DNA of 64,000 nucleotides from Cyanobacteria bacterium SBLK (GTDB lineage Bacteria; Cyanobacteriota; Cyanobacteriia; Cyanobacteriales; Spirulinaceae): the NCBI GenBank assembly GCA_017746715.1, contig JAGHZQ010000015.1, positions 88,280 through 152,279 of the forward strand. The letters are read 5' to 3'. The translations under genes were made by a program, and so were the position numbers. The notes below the pieces were generated by a model that saw only the letters and a list, made by a program, of their open reading frames with translations, was not told where the DNA came from and did no database searches. Each line of letters begins with the position of its first letter. The stretch's first letter is position 1. Shown piece by piece: positions 38,142 through 46,480 of the stretch.

Positions 38142-40751
38142 TTGGCTGTTGCAATTGAATCGCTTCTGACCCCAGAAATCGAAAGACCCGCTCGCTATCT
38201 CGGAAACGAACTGGGTTCCGTTCATAAGCCTTGGGAAAGCGCGATTGTGCGCTGGACGCTAACCTATCCGGAAGTTTACGAGGTGGGCGCGTCGAATTTA
38301 GGGCATATCATCCTCTACAATATTTTGAATGCCACCCCCGACCAACTTTGCGATCGCGCCTATCTCCCCGCCCCAGATTTAGCGAAAAAACTCCGCAACA
38401 CCAAAACCCCTTTATTCGCCTTAGAATCCCGCCGTCCCCTCATCGATTTTGAGATATTGGGTTTTAGTCTCAGCTACGAACTCGGAGCGACCAATATCCT
38501 CGAAATGCTGAACTTAGCCAACATTCCGTTAACGTGGAAAGAAAGAGAAAATAGCCAGTTTCCCTTGATTTTTGCTGGAGGACAAACCGCCACCTCAAAC
38601 CCCGAACCCTACGCCGATTTCTTTGATTTTATGGCCCTGGGAGATGGGGAGGAATTGTTACCGGAAATTGGAGCCGCGATCGCCAAAAGCAAACAAGCGA
38701 AACTCTCGCGCCGAGAAATGCTCCTAGAACTAACAAAAGTTCCCGGCGTTTACGTTCCCTGTTTTTACGACATGGCGGAAGATGGATCGATTCACCCCAA
38801 CCATCCAGACGTTCCCCCTCGCATTCTACGCCGCGTTGCCACCCCCATACCGGAACACTCCATCGGTCTCGTTCCCTATACCGAAACCGTCCACGATCGC
38901 CTCACGGTAGAGATTCGTCGGGGTTGTACTCGCGGCTGTCGCTTCTGTCAGCCCGGAATGCTCACCCGTCCCGCCCGAGATGTAGAACCGGAGAAGGTGG
39001 TCGATGCCATTGAAAAAGGCATGAGAGAGACGGGGTATAATGAGTTCTCCTTGCTTTCTCTATCTTGTTCCGACTATCTTTCCCTCCCTGCTGTAGGCAT
39101 GGAAATCAAGAACCGCCTCAAGGATGAAAATATTACCCTCTCCCTCCCCAGCCAGCGCGTCGATCGCTTCGATGAAAACATTGCTAACATCCTCGGCGGC
39201 ACGCGCCCCATTAGCCTCACATTCGCACCGGAAGCGGGGACGCAAAGAATGCGAGATATCATTAACAAAGGTTTGACGAATGAAGAACTTTTGCGAGGAA
39301 TTAAAACTGCCGTCGAGCAGGGTTGGGATCGGGTCAAACTCTACTTTATGATTGGCTTGCCGGGGGAGACGGATGAGGATGTTTTAGGAATCGCCGAAAC
39401 CTTGCGATGGTTGCGAAGAGAATGTTTTATCAAAGGACGCAAGCGCCTCAATTTTACCGTTACCATCTCCAACTTTACCCCCAAACCTCACACGCCTTTT
39501 CAGTGGCATTCTGTCTCTACAGCAGAGTTTATCCGCAAAAAGGAACTTTTGTGGAAAGAACTTAAAGCCGTCAAAGGCGTAAAAGCCAACTTCACCGACT
39601 ATCGCATCTCTGCAATGGAAGATTTTCTCGGACGCGGCGATCGCAGACTTGCGGCGGTGGTCCGTCGCGCTTGGGAGTTGGGTGCGGGAATGGATGCGTG
39701 GATGGAGAGTTTGGATCGCGCTTATGGGGCATGGGAACAAGCGATCGCGGATTCGGATCTCGCTTGGAAATATCGCCAGATCGAGGAGGGGGAATGGAAT
39801 GTCATGGAGTCCCAAAATACGCGCCTCGACAGCAAGCGAAAACGCCTGCAATATTCGTGGGACGATCGCTTAAATTCGCGCCTCCCTTGGGACCATATCG
39901 ATACGGGAATTGATAAGAATTGGTTGAAGGCAGATTTACAACGAGCATTAGAAGAAACAACGGTGCCCGACTGTGCTTTTGAAGGCTGTTCTTCTTGCGG
40001 TATTTGCGGGGATGATTTCGGTCATAATGTCGTCTTTGAACCGCCAGCAATTCCCAACTTTCAAGGGCATTTTAAACCCAATTCCGAGCGGGTGCAACGC
40101 TTCCGAATTCGCTTTGGCAAAGTGGGAGAATTGCGCTTATTGAGTCATTTGGATTTAGTGCGGCTTTTCGATCGCATTGTCCGTCGTGCTGCTTTACCGA
40201 TTTCTTTTACTGGAGGCTATCATCCCGGTCCGAGAATTTCCATCGCCAGCGCTCTATCTTTGGGAATGACCAGCAGTGGGGAAATCGTCGATTTTGAATT
40301 AACAAAGCGCATGGAATTAGAAGAATTTCGTGCGAAGTTAACGGAAAAATTCCCCAACGAACTCCCCATCTATTCAGTGGAGGAAATTGATGTAAAATCC
40401 CTGTCAGCAAATCGTGCTTTAGAAAAAGCCGAATACGTTCTCGATATTGCTGCTGATGCGTCTTTAGAAGATTGGCAAAGCTGGATCGCTGCGGTAACTG
40501 AGAGCCAAGAAATTTTGTTTCAAAAGACAACAAAATCGGGGAAAGTTCGCGAGATTAATTTACGCGATCGCCTTTTTTCTCTGACTCTTGAAAGTGATTC
40601 AGAAGCAATTCAAATTCGTTATCTCGGCAGCTACAGTAATGATGGGACGATCTTGCGACCGGAAAATGTAGTGTATATGTTAGAGCAAGTTTCCGGAAAA
40701 GAAATCGAACTTTTGCACGCTCATCGCGATCGCTTGTTACTGTCAGTTTAA
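38142..40751 (+). CDS. B12-binding-domain radical SAM protein with C-terminal DUF2344 (TIGR03960-type)
   Basis: About 869 residues. An N-terminal cobalamin-binding-like domain (YPEVYEVGASNLGHIILYNIL) precedes the radical SAM core with CTRGCRFC (about 263-270), the three cysteines that hold the 4Fe-4S cluster. A short Cys cluster (CAFEGCSSCGIC, about 607) leads to a C-terminal domain (RFRIRFGKVGELRLLSHLDLVRLFDRIVRRA) of DUF2344 type. In cyanobacteria this gene is often found near RNase E; the substrate is unknown. I prefer the TTG at 38142, with GGAGG eight bases upstream and a family-typical LAVAIESLL start, over the ATG at 38121. Confidence 0.85.
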   Translation: MAVAIESLLTPEIERPARYLGNELGSVHKPWESAIVRWTLTYPEVYEVGASNLGHIILYNILNATPDQLCDRAYLPAPDLAKKLRNTKTPLFALESRRPLIDFEILGFSLSYELGATNILEMLNLANIPLTWKERENSQFPLIFAGGQTATSNPEPYADFFDFMALGDGEELLPEIGAAIAKSKQAKLSRREMLLELTKVPGVYVPCFYDMAEDGSIHPNHPDVPPRILRRVATPIPEHSIGLVPYTETVHDRLTVEIRRGCTRGCRFCQPGMLTRPARDVEPEKVVDAIEKGMRETGYNEFSLLSLSCSDYLSLPAVGMEIKNRLKDENITLSLPSQRVDRFDENIANILGGTRPISLTFAPEAGTQRMRDIINKGLTNEELLRGIKTAVEQGWDRVKLYFMIGLPGETDEDVLGIAETLRWLRRECFIKGRKRLNFTVTISNFTPKPHTPFQWHSVSTAEFIRKKELLWKELKAVKGVKANFTDYRISAMEDFLGRGDRRLAAVVRRAWELGAGMDAWMESLDRAYGAWEQAIADSDLAWKYRQIEEGEWNVMESQNTRLDSKRKRLQYSWDDRLNSRLPWDHIDTGIDKNWLKADLQRALEETTVPDCAFEGCSSCGICGDDFGHNVVFEPPAIPNFQGHFKPNSERVQRFRIRFGKVGELRLLSHLDLVRLFDRIVRRAALPISFTGGYHPGPRISIASALSLGMTSSGEIVDFELTKRMELEEFRAKLTEKFPNELPIYSVEEIDVKSLSANRALEKAEYVLDIAADASLEDWQSWIAAVTESQEILFQKTTKSGKVREINLRDRLFSLTLESDSEAIQIRYLGSYSNDGTILRPENVVYMLEQVSGKEIELLHAHRDRLLLSV

Positions 40752-40849
40752 GAGACTGCGCGATCGCCATTTTCTGAACAAATTGGTATCTTGGAGCGCA
40801 ATTTTTGCTACGATCCCAAAAGATCGCCCAACCGGGGAGACTGACAAAC

Positions 40850-41473
40850 ATGACCAATGTAGCAATCCCACAAGAAGCTATGCCCTCTGAAATCATGTCT
40901 TTAGAGGACTTTCTCAACTATGATGATGGCACGGATGCGCGATATGAACTAGAAGATGGGAGACTCTTATTTATGCCGAGTGAGAGTGACATTAACCGAC
41001 GTATCGCCTCTTTTTTATTGATCTATTTAGCTCAATTAGGAATCCCATTTTATCGGTTGGGTATCGGAATGGAAGTGTCAGTCAGTGGAAGTCGAACAAC
41101 AGTACGCCTCCCGGACTTAATCGTGTTAACAGAAGAATTAGCCCGAATCATGGAGGGAGCAACTCGCTCTATTGTAATGTTAGATATGCCCCCACCTCAA
41201 TTAGTTGTAGAAGTTGTCAGTCCGGGACAGAAAAACGAAGAAAGGGATTATCGTTACAAGCGATCGCAGTACCAAGCAAGAGGAATTCGCGAATATTGGA
41301 TTATTGACCCCAGACAAGCACAAATTACCGTGTTAACTTTGGTCGCAGGACTTTATGAAGAAACCGTGTTTTCAGGAGATACCGCGATCGCTTCTCCTTT
41401 ACTATCAGAATTGGGTCAAGCGTCGCCTTTAACAGCAGCACAAGTATTACAGTTAAGAGCGGAAACAGAGTAG
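40850..41473 (+). CDS. Uma2-family putative endonuclease (DUF820)
   Basis: 207 residues. The restriction-endonuclease-like core has VRLPDLIVL, PPQLVVEVVSPGQ (the acidic catalytic strand) and YRYKRSQYQARGIREYWIIDP, as in Uma2/DUF820 proteins, which are greatly expanded in cyanobacteria. Biological role unknown. The ATG at 40850 matches the family start (MTNVAIPQEAMP...). Confidence 0.88.
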   Translation: MTNVAIPQEAMPSEIMSLEDFLNYDDGTDARYELEDGRLLFMPSESDINRRIASFLLIYLAQLGIPFYRLGIGMEVSVSGSRTTVRLPDLIVLTEELARIMEGATRSIVMLDMPPPQLVVEVVSPGQKNEERDYRYKRSQYQARGIREYWIIDPRQAQITVLTLVAGLYEETVFSGDTAIASPLLSELGQASPLTAAQVLQLRAETE

Positions 41474-41734
41474 GATTTAGGAAGTGCGATCGCACGCGAA
41501 AAGATTTACAATAGACACGCGATCGGCTAAATTTCCCAATCATTCTATGACTCAACAAGTGACTCTCGCACTCCTCCGATGCGATCGAAAAACTGTATTT
41601 AGATATTGATTATTTTAAATAACGTGATGGCTGAAGAGATGCGCGATCGCATTCGTTATATTTGATTGTCGGCAAATGTCTAATTTGAGTTATTGGGATA
41701 GCGATCGCAACGAATTTTTGACATAACTTTACAT

Positions 41735-41761
41735 AAAAAAGGGCAGGCATTACACCCACCC
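41735..41761 (-). terminator. intrinsic terminator of the Ro60/Y-RNA-like locus
   Basis: On the minus strand GGGTGGG and CCTGCCC pair (7 bp with two G-U pairs, 7-base loop), followed directly by six T. It begins 8 bases after the stop of the Ro60-like gene, closing the transcript that starts near 46353. Confidence 0.8.
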
Positions 41762-41768
41762 AGAAAAT

Positions 41769-43308
<1,540 letters not shown>

Positions 43309-43369
43309 CTTTTCTTAGTTATCTTTTTTCACCGATAATTGATAATTGCCTGTTGATAATTGAAAAATG

Positions 43370-43445
43370 GCCGCGCAAGTTTGGAGGGCAGGATTTAGAT
43401 CGACTTGGAAATCGAGTGTGTATGCCCAACTTATGAGGGCGCGGC
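43370..43445 (-). ncRNA. Y-RNA-like RNA Y8 (minimal form)
   Basis: About 76 nt between the L7/L12-like and Ro60-like genes. The ends pair perfectly over 7 bp (GCCGCGC with GCGCGGC). Inside is the shared 5' element CCUCAUAAGUU and the 3' element AAACUUGCGC, then a second helix GGGCA/UGCCC, and the box UACACAC. The remaining loop (about 32 nt) has no tRNA-like arms. Conservation of the two strand motifs with the seven RNAs upstream is the main evidence. This form has only the presumed protein-binding stem. Confidence 0.7.
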
Positions 43446-43496
43446 GACATCTGCCAGTATAGCGTTTATTCGGGTTAATGCCAAGAGATTTTCACC

Positions 43497-43880
43497 CTAT
43501 TTGAGCGAGATAATTGCCCCGAAAGATTCGAGATTTTGTTTGATTTTTAAACCGTCTTCTCGAGTCACGGCTTGCTTGACAATACTGGGGGCAGAATTGA
43601 CCAAAGTTTTTGCATTGTTCAAGCCCAATCCCGTAACATTCCAAACCGCTCGAGTAATTGCTGCTTTTTTATTCTTTGGCGCAGTTTCAAGAACTACATC
43701 AACCATTGCGATCGCATCAGTTTCGGTTTTCAAACTTCCCCGAATGGGTGCAATAAACTTAACTTTCATCGGAGAGGCATCCACGCCGAAGTTTTTTTCA
43801 ATTTGTTTGACGAGTTCGGATGCTTCAACCAAGGTCAAAGTTTTCATTTGTTCGATAATTGTCATCACTTTATCAGCCAT
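43497..43880 (-). CDS. paralogue of ribosomal protein L7/L12 with altered hinge
   Basis: 127 residues. The N-terminal helical hairpin (IIEQMKTLTLVEASELVKQIEKNFGVDA, 8-35) matches the L7/L12 dimerisation domain. The C-terminal domain (VDVVLETAPKNKKAAI... TGLGLNNAKTLVNSAP... LESFGAIISLK) matches the factor-binding domain, including TGLGL at 83-87. The hinge is not the usual Ala/Gly-rich linker but SPMKVKFIAPIRGSLKTETD. Residues that contact elongation factors in E. coli L12 appear changed (positions equivalent to R73 and E82 are Trp and Asn by my alignment). It is not in an rplJ-rplL operon but between Y7 and Y8. ATG 43880 has GGGGAGG 8 bases upstream. Confidence 0.85.
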   Translation of the reverse strand: MADKVMTIIEQMKTLTLVEASELVKQIEKNFGVDASPMKVKFIAPIRGSLKTETDAIAMVDVVLETAPKNKKAAITRAVWNVTGLGLNNAKTLVNSAPSIVKQAVTREDGLKIKQNLESFGAIISLK

Positions 43881-43957
43881 TTGACTCACCTCCCCGAGTT
43901 CCGTAAGCGATTGATTATTTTAATATTTTGCATCTGTCTGAAAATTGGAGGAGTTAA

Positions 43958-44082
43958 GATTTCGCGCAAGTTAAGAAAGCGGTTGGTGATACGCGGGAAT
44001 TGAACCCGCAATCGCTTGATTTTGAGTCAAGTGCCTTACCATTAGGCGAGTATGTAAGCTCTCGAAATTAGGGCGCGAAATC
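43958..44082 (-). ncRNA. Y-RNA-like RNA Y7 with normally ordered tRNA-like module
   Basis: 125 nt. The ends form a perfect 10-bp helix (GAUUUCGCGC with GCGCGAAAUC). Then come the shared internal loop (CCUAAUUUC opposite UUAACUU) and a second helix GAGAGC/GCUUUC, then UUACAUAC. The inserted module reads in tRNA order: D arm GCCUAAUGGUAAGGC with G18G19, anticodon arm CUUGA-CUCAAAA-UCAAG, 5-nt variable loop, T arm GCGGGUUCAAUUCCCGC. The acceptor stem is reduced to AUAC/GUAU and then merges with the shared helix. Its D arm looks glutamine-like yet the loop would read CAA. It is not a functional tRNA. Confidence 0.82.
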
Positions 44083-44116
44083 GATTTTTGAATTTCTGAG
44101 ATTGAGGGAGAATGAA

Positions 44117-44242
44117 GATTTCGCGCAAGTCAAGAAAGCTGTTTGTAATACACGGGATTTGAACCCGTAATTACTCGAATTTAGGATCGAGTGCCTTACC
44201 ATTAGGCGAGTATGTAAGCTCTCAAAATTAGGGCGCGAAATC
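44117..44242 (-). ncRNA. Y-RNA-like RNA Y6 with normally ordered tRNA-like module
   Basis: 126 nt, starting 5 bases after the stop of the 244-residue gene. It has the same closing helix as Y7 (GAUUUCGCGC/GCGCGAAAUC), internal loop CCUAAUUUU/UUGACUU, helix GAGAGC/GCUUUC and UUACAUAC box. The module again has D arm GCCUAAUGGUAAGGC, an anticodon-like arm ACUCGA/UCGAGU with an 8-nt loop, and a perfect T arm (ACGGG-UUCAAAU-CCCGU). Sister of Y7 by duplication, with arms diverged but pairing kept, which suggests selection on structure. Confidence 0.82.
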
Positions 44243-44247
44243 AATCT

Positions 44248-44982
44248 TTATTGTGATGTTAACTGCTTCATTATAGCTTTTATTTCCTTTTTTGTACAGT
44301 GCCTTTTATGAAAAGCGTAAACTTTTTTTCCGTATTCTTTCATGGCTCGGCGATCGCTAATCTTTTGATGCAACAAAACATCGAAAGTTTTGTATCGAAG
44401 TGGTGTTTTTTTGAAGGAGATGAGATACCAAATCCCATCAATTTTTCGATACTGTCGATCGCGATCGCACTCGACCCGATCGTCCCGCTTTTTCTTCGTT
44501 TTTCGAGATGGTTTCTTGGCAAGGCAAAGAATCCCCGTTTCGGGATGGATGTAGAGATTTTCTCTCCATCTCCAATGCCCCAAATCCAAACGCCGTAACT
44601 GACCGTTATAGGCTGTTTTACAATAAGGAATGCCATCGATAATGATTGCATCCCGTTCGACTATATCCCAAACGTGGGACAGAATATGCTGTCCGGAAAG
44701 GGTACTCGTATCGAGTCGATAGCATAGTTCGCCATACACTCGATCCCAAGATTGTCCGACTTGCGATCGCAACCAACGAATCAGAGGAGAAAGATGGTCG
44801 GTAAAATAACGCGATTTCCAGTATTTTGGTTTGAGAATGAAAGACTTTAAAAAGCCATCTTCGCTTGCTTCTTTGGTAATTCGACGAAGTGCTTTTTTAT
44901 AACCTGTCACTTTCTTGTAGCTAACCCTCGATCCTTCACGAGGACGTTCGATAACAATTCGATCCAAACGATGTTCGCTCAC
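44248..44982 (-). CDS. basic protein of unknown family inside the Y-RNA-like array
   Basis: 244 residues, GTG start with AGGA 7 bases upstream. Strongly basic, with a Lys/Arg patch at 156-167 and a basic C-terminus (CTKKEIKAIMKQ). Possible conserved signatures are WDRVYGELC (79-87), GQHILSHVWDIVE (97-109) and LYIHPETGIL (143-152). I recognise no named family and see no membrane segment or signal peptide. Lying between Y5 and Y6 on the same transcript and being basic, it is a plausible RNA-binding partner of the Y RNAs. That role is inference. Confidence 0.7.
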   Translation of the reverse strand: MSEHRLDRIVIERPREGSRVSYKKVTGYKKALRRITKEASEDGFLKSFILKPKYWKSRYFTDHLSPLIRWLRSQVGQSWDRVYGELCYRLDTSTLSGQHILSHVWDIVERDAIIIDGIPYCKTAYNGQLRRLDLGHWRWRENLYIHPETGILCLAKKPSRKTKKKRDDRVECDRDRQYRKIDGIWYLISFKKTPLRYKTFDVLLHQKISDRRAMKEYGKKVYAFHKRHCTKKEIKAIMKQLTSQ

Positions 44983-45136
44983 GATTTAATCCTAAGTAAA
45001 ATACTTTTTTAGACAATATTTTTAAGGGCGATCGCGTCAATATATGCGAGCCGCAACCGATACTTAAATTGACTAAATAATGAAGCATTTTCATCACCTC
45101 CAGATATTCTCAAAACAGCGAATGGAGAGAAAGATA

Positions 45137-45325
45137 AATTTCGCACAAGTTAATAAAGCACTGGCATAACCGCTTTAAATCCAATGTATATCGGACAGTG
45201 AGCACGCAATTGTTATCTACGAGAGACTCCAATTGCTTTCGCTAATTCGATCGCTCGAATATCGCTACCTTAGGGACGTTATAGTTACGTAATATATGTA
45301 GGCTTTATCGGTAAGGGTGCGAAAT
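45137..45325 (-). ncRNA. Y-RNA-like RNA Y5 carrying a 23S rRNA helix 69/71-like module
   Basis: About 189 nt. The ends pair (AUUUCGCAC with GUGCGAAAU); the internal loop is CCUUACCGA/UUAACUU; the second helix is AUAAAGC/GCUUUAU; the box is CUACAUAU. The module starts with a segment (45262-45288) that matches the universally conserved 23S rRNA helix 69-71 stretch at 25 of 27 positions, as GUAACUAUAACG, two changed bases, then CCUAAGGUAGCGA. The H69 loop AACUAUA is closed by ACGU/ACGU. Three further hairpins follow (UUCGA/UCGAA with a GCGA loop; GCAAUUG/CAAUUGC; CACUG/CAGUG). The E. coli comparison is from memory. Confidence 0.75.
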
Positions 45326-45369
45326 GATATCCTCCAAAATAGTTGGCTAAAAATTTAATGATTGAAGGT

Positions 45370-45521
45370 TGCCGCAAAAGTTAGAAAAGCTGTATTCACA
45401 ATCTACTGCATTCGACCACTTTGCTACAGATGAAATTCATCCGGTGGGATTCGAACCCACGAGGTCATTACTGACTGATAGAATCCTAAAGCGTGTAGGC
45501 TTTTCAAGTTGGGTTGCGGCA
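45370..45521 (-). ncRNA. Y-RNA-like RNA Y4 with circularly permuted class II tRNA-like module
   Basis: 152 nt. Ends UGCCGCAA/UUGCGGCA; loop CCCAACUU/UAACUU; second helix GAAAAGC/GCUUUUC; box CUACACGC. The module runs in permuted order: 3' anticodon strand UCUAU, long variable arm GUCA-GUAA-UGAC, T arm GUGGG-UUCGAAU-CCCAC, 3' acceptor CGGAUG, a 5-nt loop, 5' acceptor CAUCUG, D arm with AGUGGUCGAA (serine/leucine-like), then 5' anticodon strand GUAGA. The tRNA is in effect opened at the anticodon loop and joined there to the Y stem. Confidence 0.82.
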
Positions 45522-45533
45522 GAAAAATTGAGA

Positions 45534-45684
45534 TGCCCGCGCAAGTTTGCAAAGCTGTTTTTTCATACTTCCACTGCTCTACCACTGAGCTACAGCCGCA
45601 TGGGACGCGGCTGGCGAGGATTTGAACCTGCGACCGATGGATTAAACCAAGGTATGTAAGCTACGCGATGTTGGGGCGCGGGCA
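45534..45684 (-). ncRNA. Y-RNA-like RNA Y3 with circularly permuted class I tRNA-like module
   Basis: 151 nt. Ends UGCCCGCGC/GCGCGGGCA (9 bp); loop CCCAACAUC/AAACUU; second helix GCGUAGC/GCUUUGC; box UUACAUACC. The module has a 3' anticodon strand UCCAU, T arm with the UUCAAAU loop, then a full 7-bp acceptor stem CAGCCGC/GCGGCUG capped by GUCCCAU, canonical D arm GCUCAGUGGUAGAGC, and 5' anticodon strand GUGGA. All tRNA elements except the anticodon loop and CCA end are present but in rotated order. This is the clearest permuted copy. Confidence 0.85.
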
Positions 45685-45698
45685 AAATTCAGTTACCC

Positions 45699-45726
45699 GT
45701 AGGGACGTTGCATGCAACGTCCGTAC
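45699..45726. repeat. short palindromic element between Y3 and Y2
   Basis: GTAGGGACGTT-type sequence containing a perfect 20-bp palindrome (45703-45722, GGACGTTGCA then its complement). It resembles short interspersed palindromes common in cyanobacterial genomes. It could also form a hairpin in the array transcript and help separate or process the RNAs. Confidence 0.7.
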
Positions 45727-45801
45727 ACCAGTTACAATTCCAAATAGAACTGACAGAAAGATTTATTTTGAACTTTGAATTCATAATTTTGAGTTGATAG
45801 A

Positions 45802-45944
45802 TCCCGCACAAGTTTGTAAAGCTGTTTTCACAAGATGTCTTTTCCATTTAGACTACTAGCGCATGGATGCGCCAGGTGGGACTCGAACCCACATTATCCT
45901 CTTTACAGGAGATGCGTGTAGGCTTTAACCGTCAGGGTGCGGGA
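45802..45944 (-). ncRNA. Y-RNA-like RNA Y2 with circularly permuted tRNA-like module
   Basis: 143 nt. Ends UCCCGCAC/GUGCGGGA; loop CCUGACGGU/CAAACUU; second helix UAAAGC/GCUUUA; box CUACACGC. Module: an anticodon-arm-like hairpin CUC-CUGUAAA-GAG (the loop would read GUA), T arm GUGGG-UUCGAGU-CCCAC, an 8-bp acceptor stem CUGGCGCA/UGCGCUAG capped by UCCA, then a D arm GUC-UAAAUGGAAAA-GAC. Alternatively AUCUU/AGGAU re-forms the anticodon stem as in Y3. It has the same permuted design as Y3 and Y4. Confidence 0.82.
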
Positions 45945-45962
45945 GAAAGGTCGAAAAGTGTA

Positions 45963-46050
45963 TCCGCGCAACTTTGCAAAGCTATATTTACTAATGGTAT
46001 AACCCATCGTTATGATGATTGTATGTAAGCTATGCAGTCGGGGTGCGAAA
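45963..46050 (-). ncRNA. Y-RNA-like RNA Y1 (minimal form, first in the array)
   Basis: 88 nt, starting 12 bases after the stop of the small gene at 46063-46263. Ends UUCGCAC/GCGCGGA pair with one mismatch; CCCGACUGC is opposite AAAGUU; helix GCAUAGC/GCUUUGC; box UUACAUAC. The internal 45 nt are AU rich, with no T arm or D arm. The 3' motif has AAAGUU where the other RNAs have AACUU, so it is the most diverged member. Confidence 0.68.
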
Positions 46051-46062
46051 AAACTCGATAAT

Positions 46063-46275
<213 letters not shown>

Positions 46276-46359
46276 CTATATTTATCTCTAACAACTCGAA
46301 AAGTTTTTAAAAATCGGAAATCTTTTGGAATTGCGTTCCTTTTTTGTTCCCATGACTAC

Positions 46360-46388
46360 ATACTACAGAAGTGCTACACAATTGTCAA
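46360..46388 (-). promoter_or_regulatory. promoter of the Ro60/Y-RNA-like locus
   Basis: On the minus strand TTGACA (46383-46388), a 17-base spacer and TAGTAT (46360-46365): the -35 is consensus and the -10 is one base off consensus, with ideal spacing. Transcription would start near 46353, giving a leader of about 90 nt before the small gene. It is the best promoter match in the region and the only strong one I see for the whole locus. Confidence 0.75.
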
Positions 46389-46443
46389 GGGGATTGGGAA
46401 AATTTTTTGCATGGTGACAATCGGGCAAAAAATACTATCGGGC

Positions 46444-46480
46444 AAAAAAAAAGATAAGAGCAAATCCCTAAGCTCTTATC
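46444..46480 (-). terminator. intrinsic terminator upstream of the Y-locus promoter
   Basis: Perfect 9-bp stem GATAAGAGC/GCTCTTATC with a 10-base loop, followed on the minus strand by nine T. It would stop any minus-strand transcript from 46481-46910 before it enters the Ro60/Y locus. Confidence 0.75.

Noticed and set aside
43405..43884. 159-residue plus-strand ORF
   Set aside because: It is antisense to the L7/L12 paralogue, has no ribosome binding site and makes no sense as a protein.
45262..45288. Fragment of a 23S rRNA gene or a homing endonuclease (I-CeuI-like) site
   Set aside because: No flanking rRNA sequence is present and the segment lies inside a conserved Y-type stem. No intron or endonuclease gene is nearby.
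45369..45659. 96-residue ORF on the plus strand
   Set aside because: It crosses Y4 and Y3 antisense, and its residues (HPVGFEPTRSL) are translations of a T arm, a common artefact.
43958..45944. Ordinary tRNA genes or a degenerate tRNA array
   Set aside because: The T and D arms are tRNA-like, but acceptor stems are missing or looped off, part orders are rotated in three units, and all share an extra terminal helix with conserved strand motifs. They are better described as Y-RNA-like.
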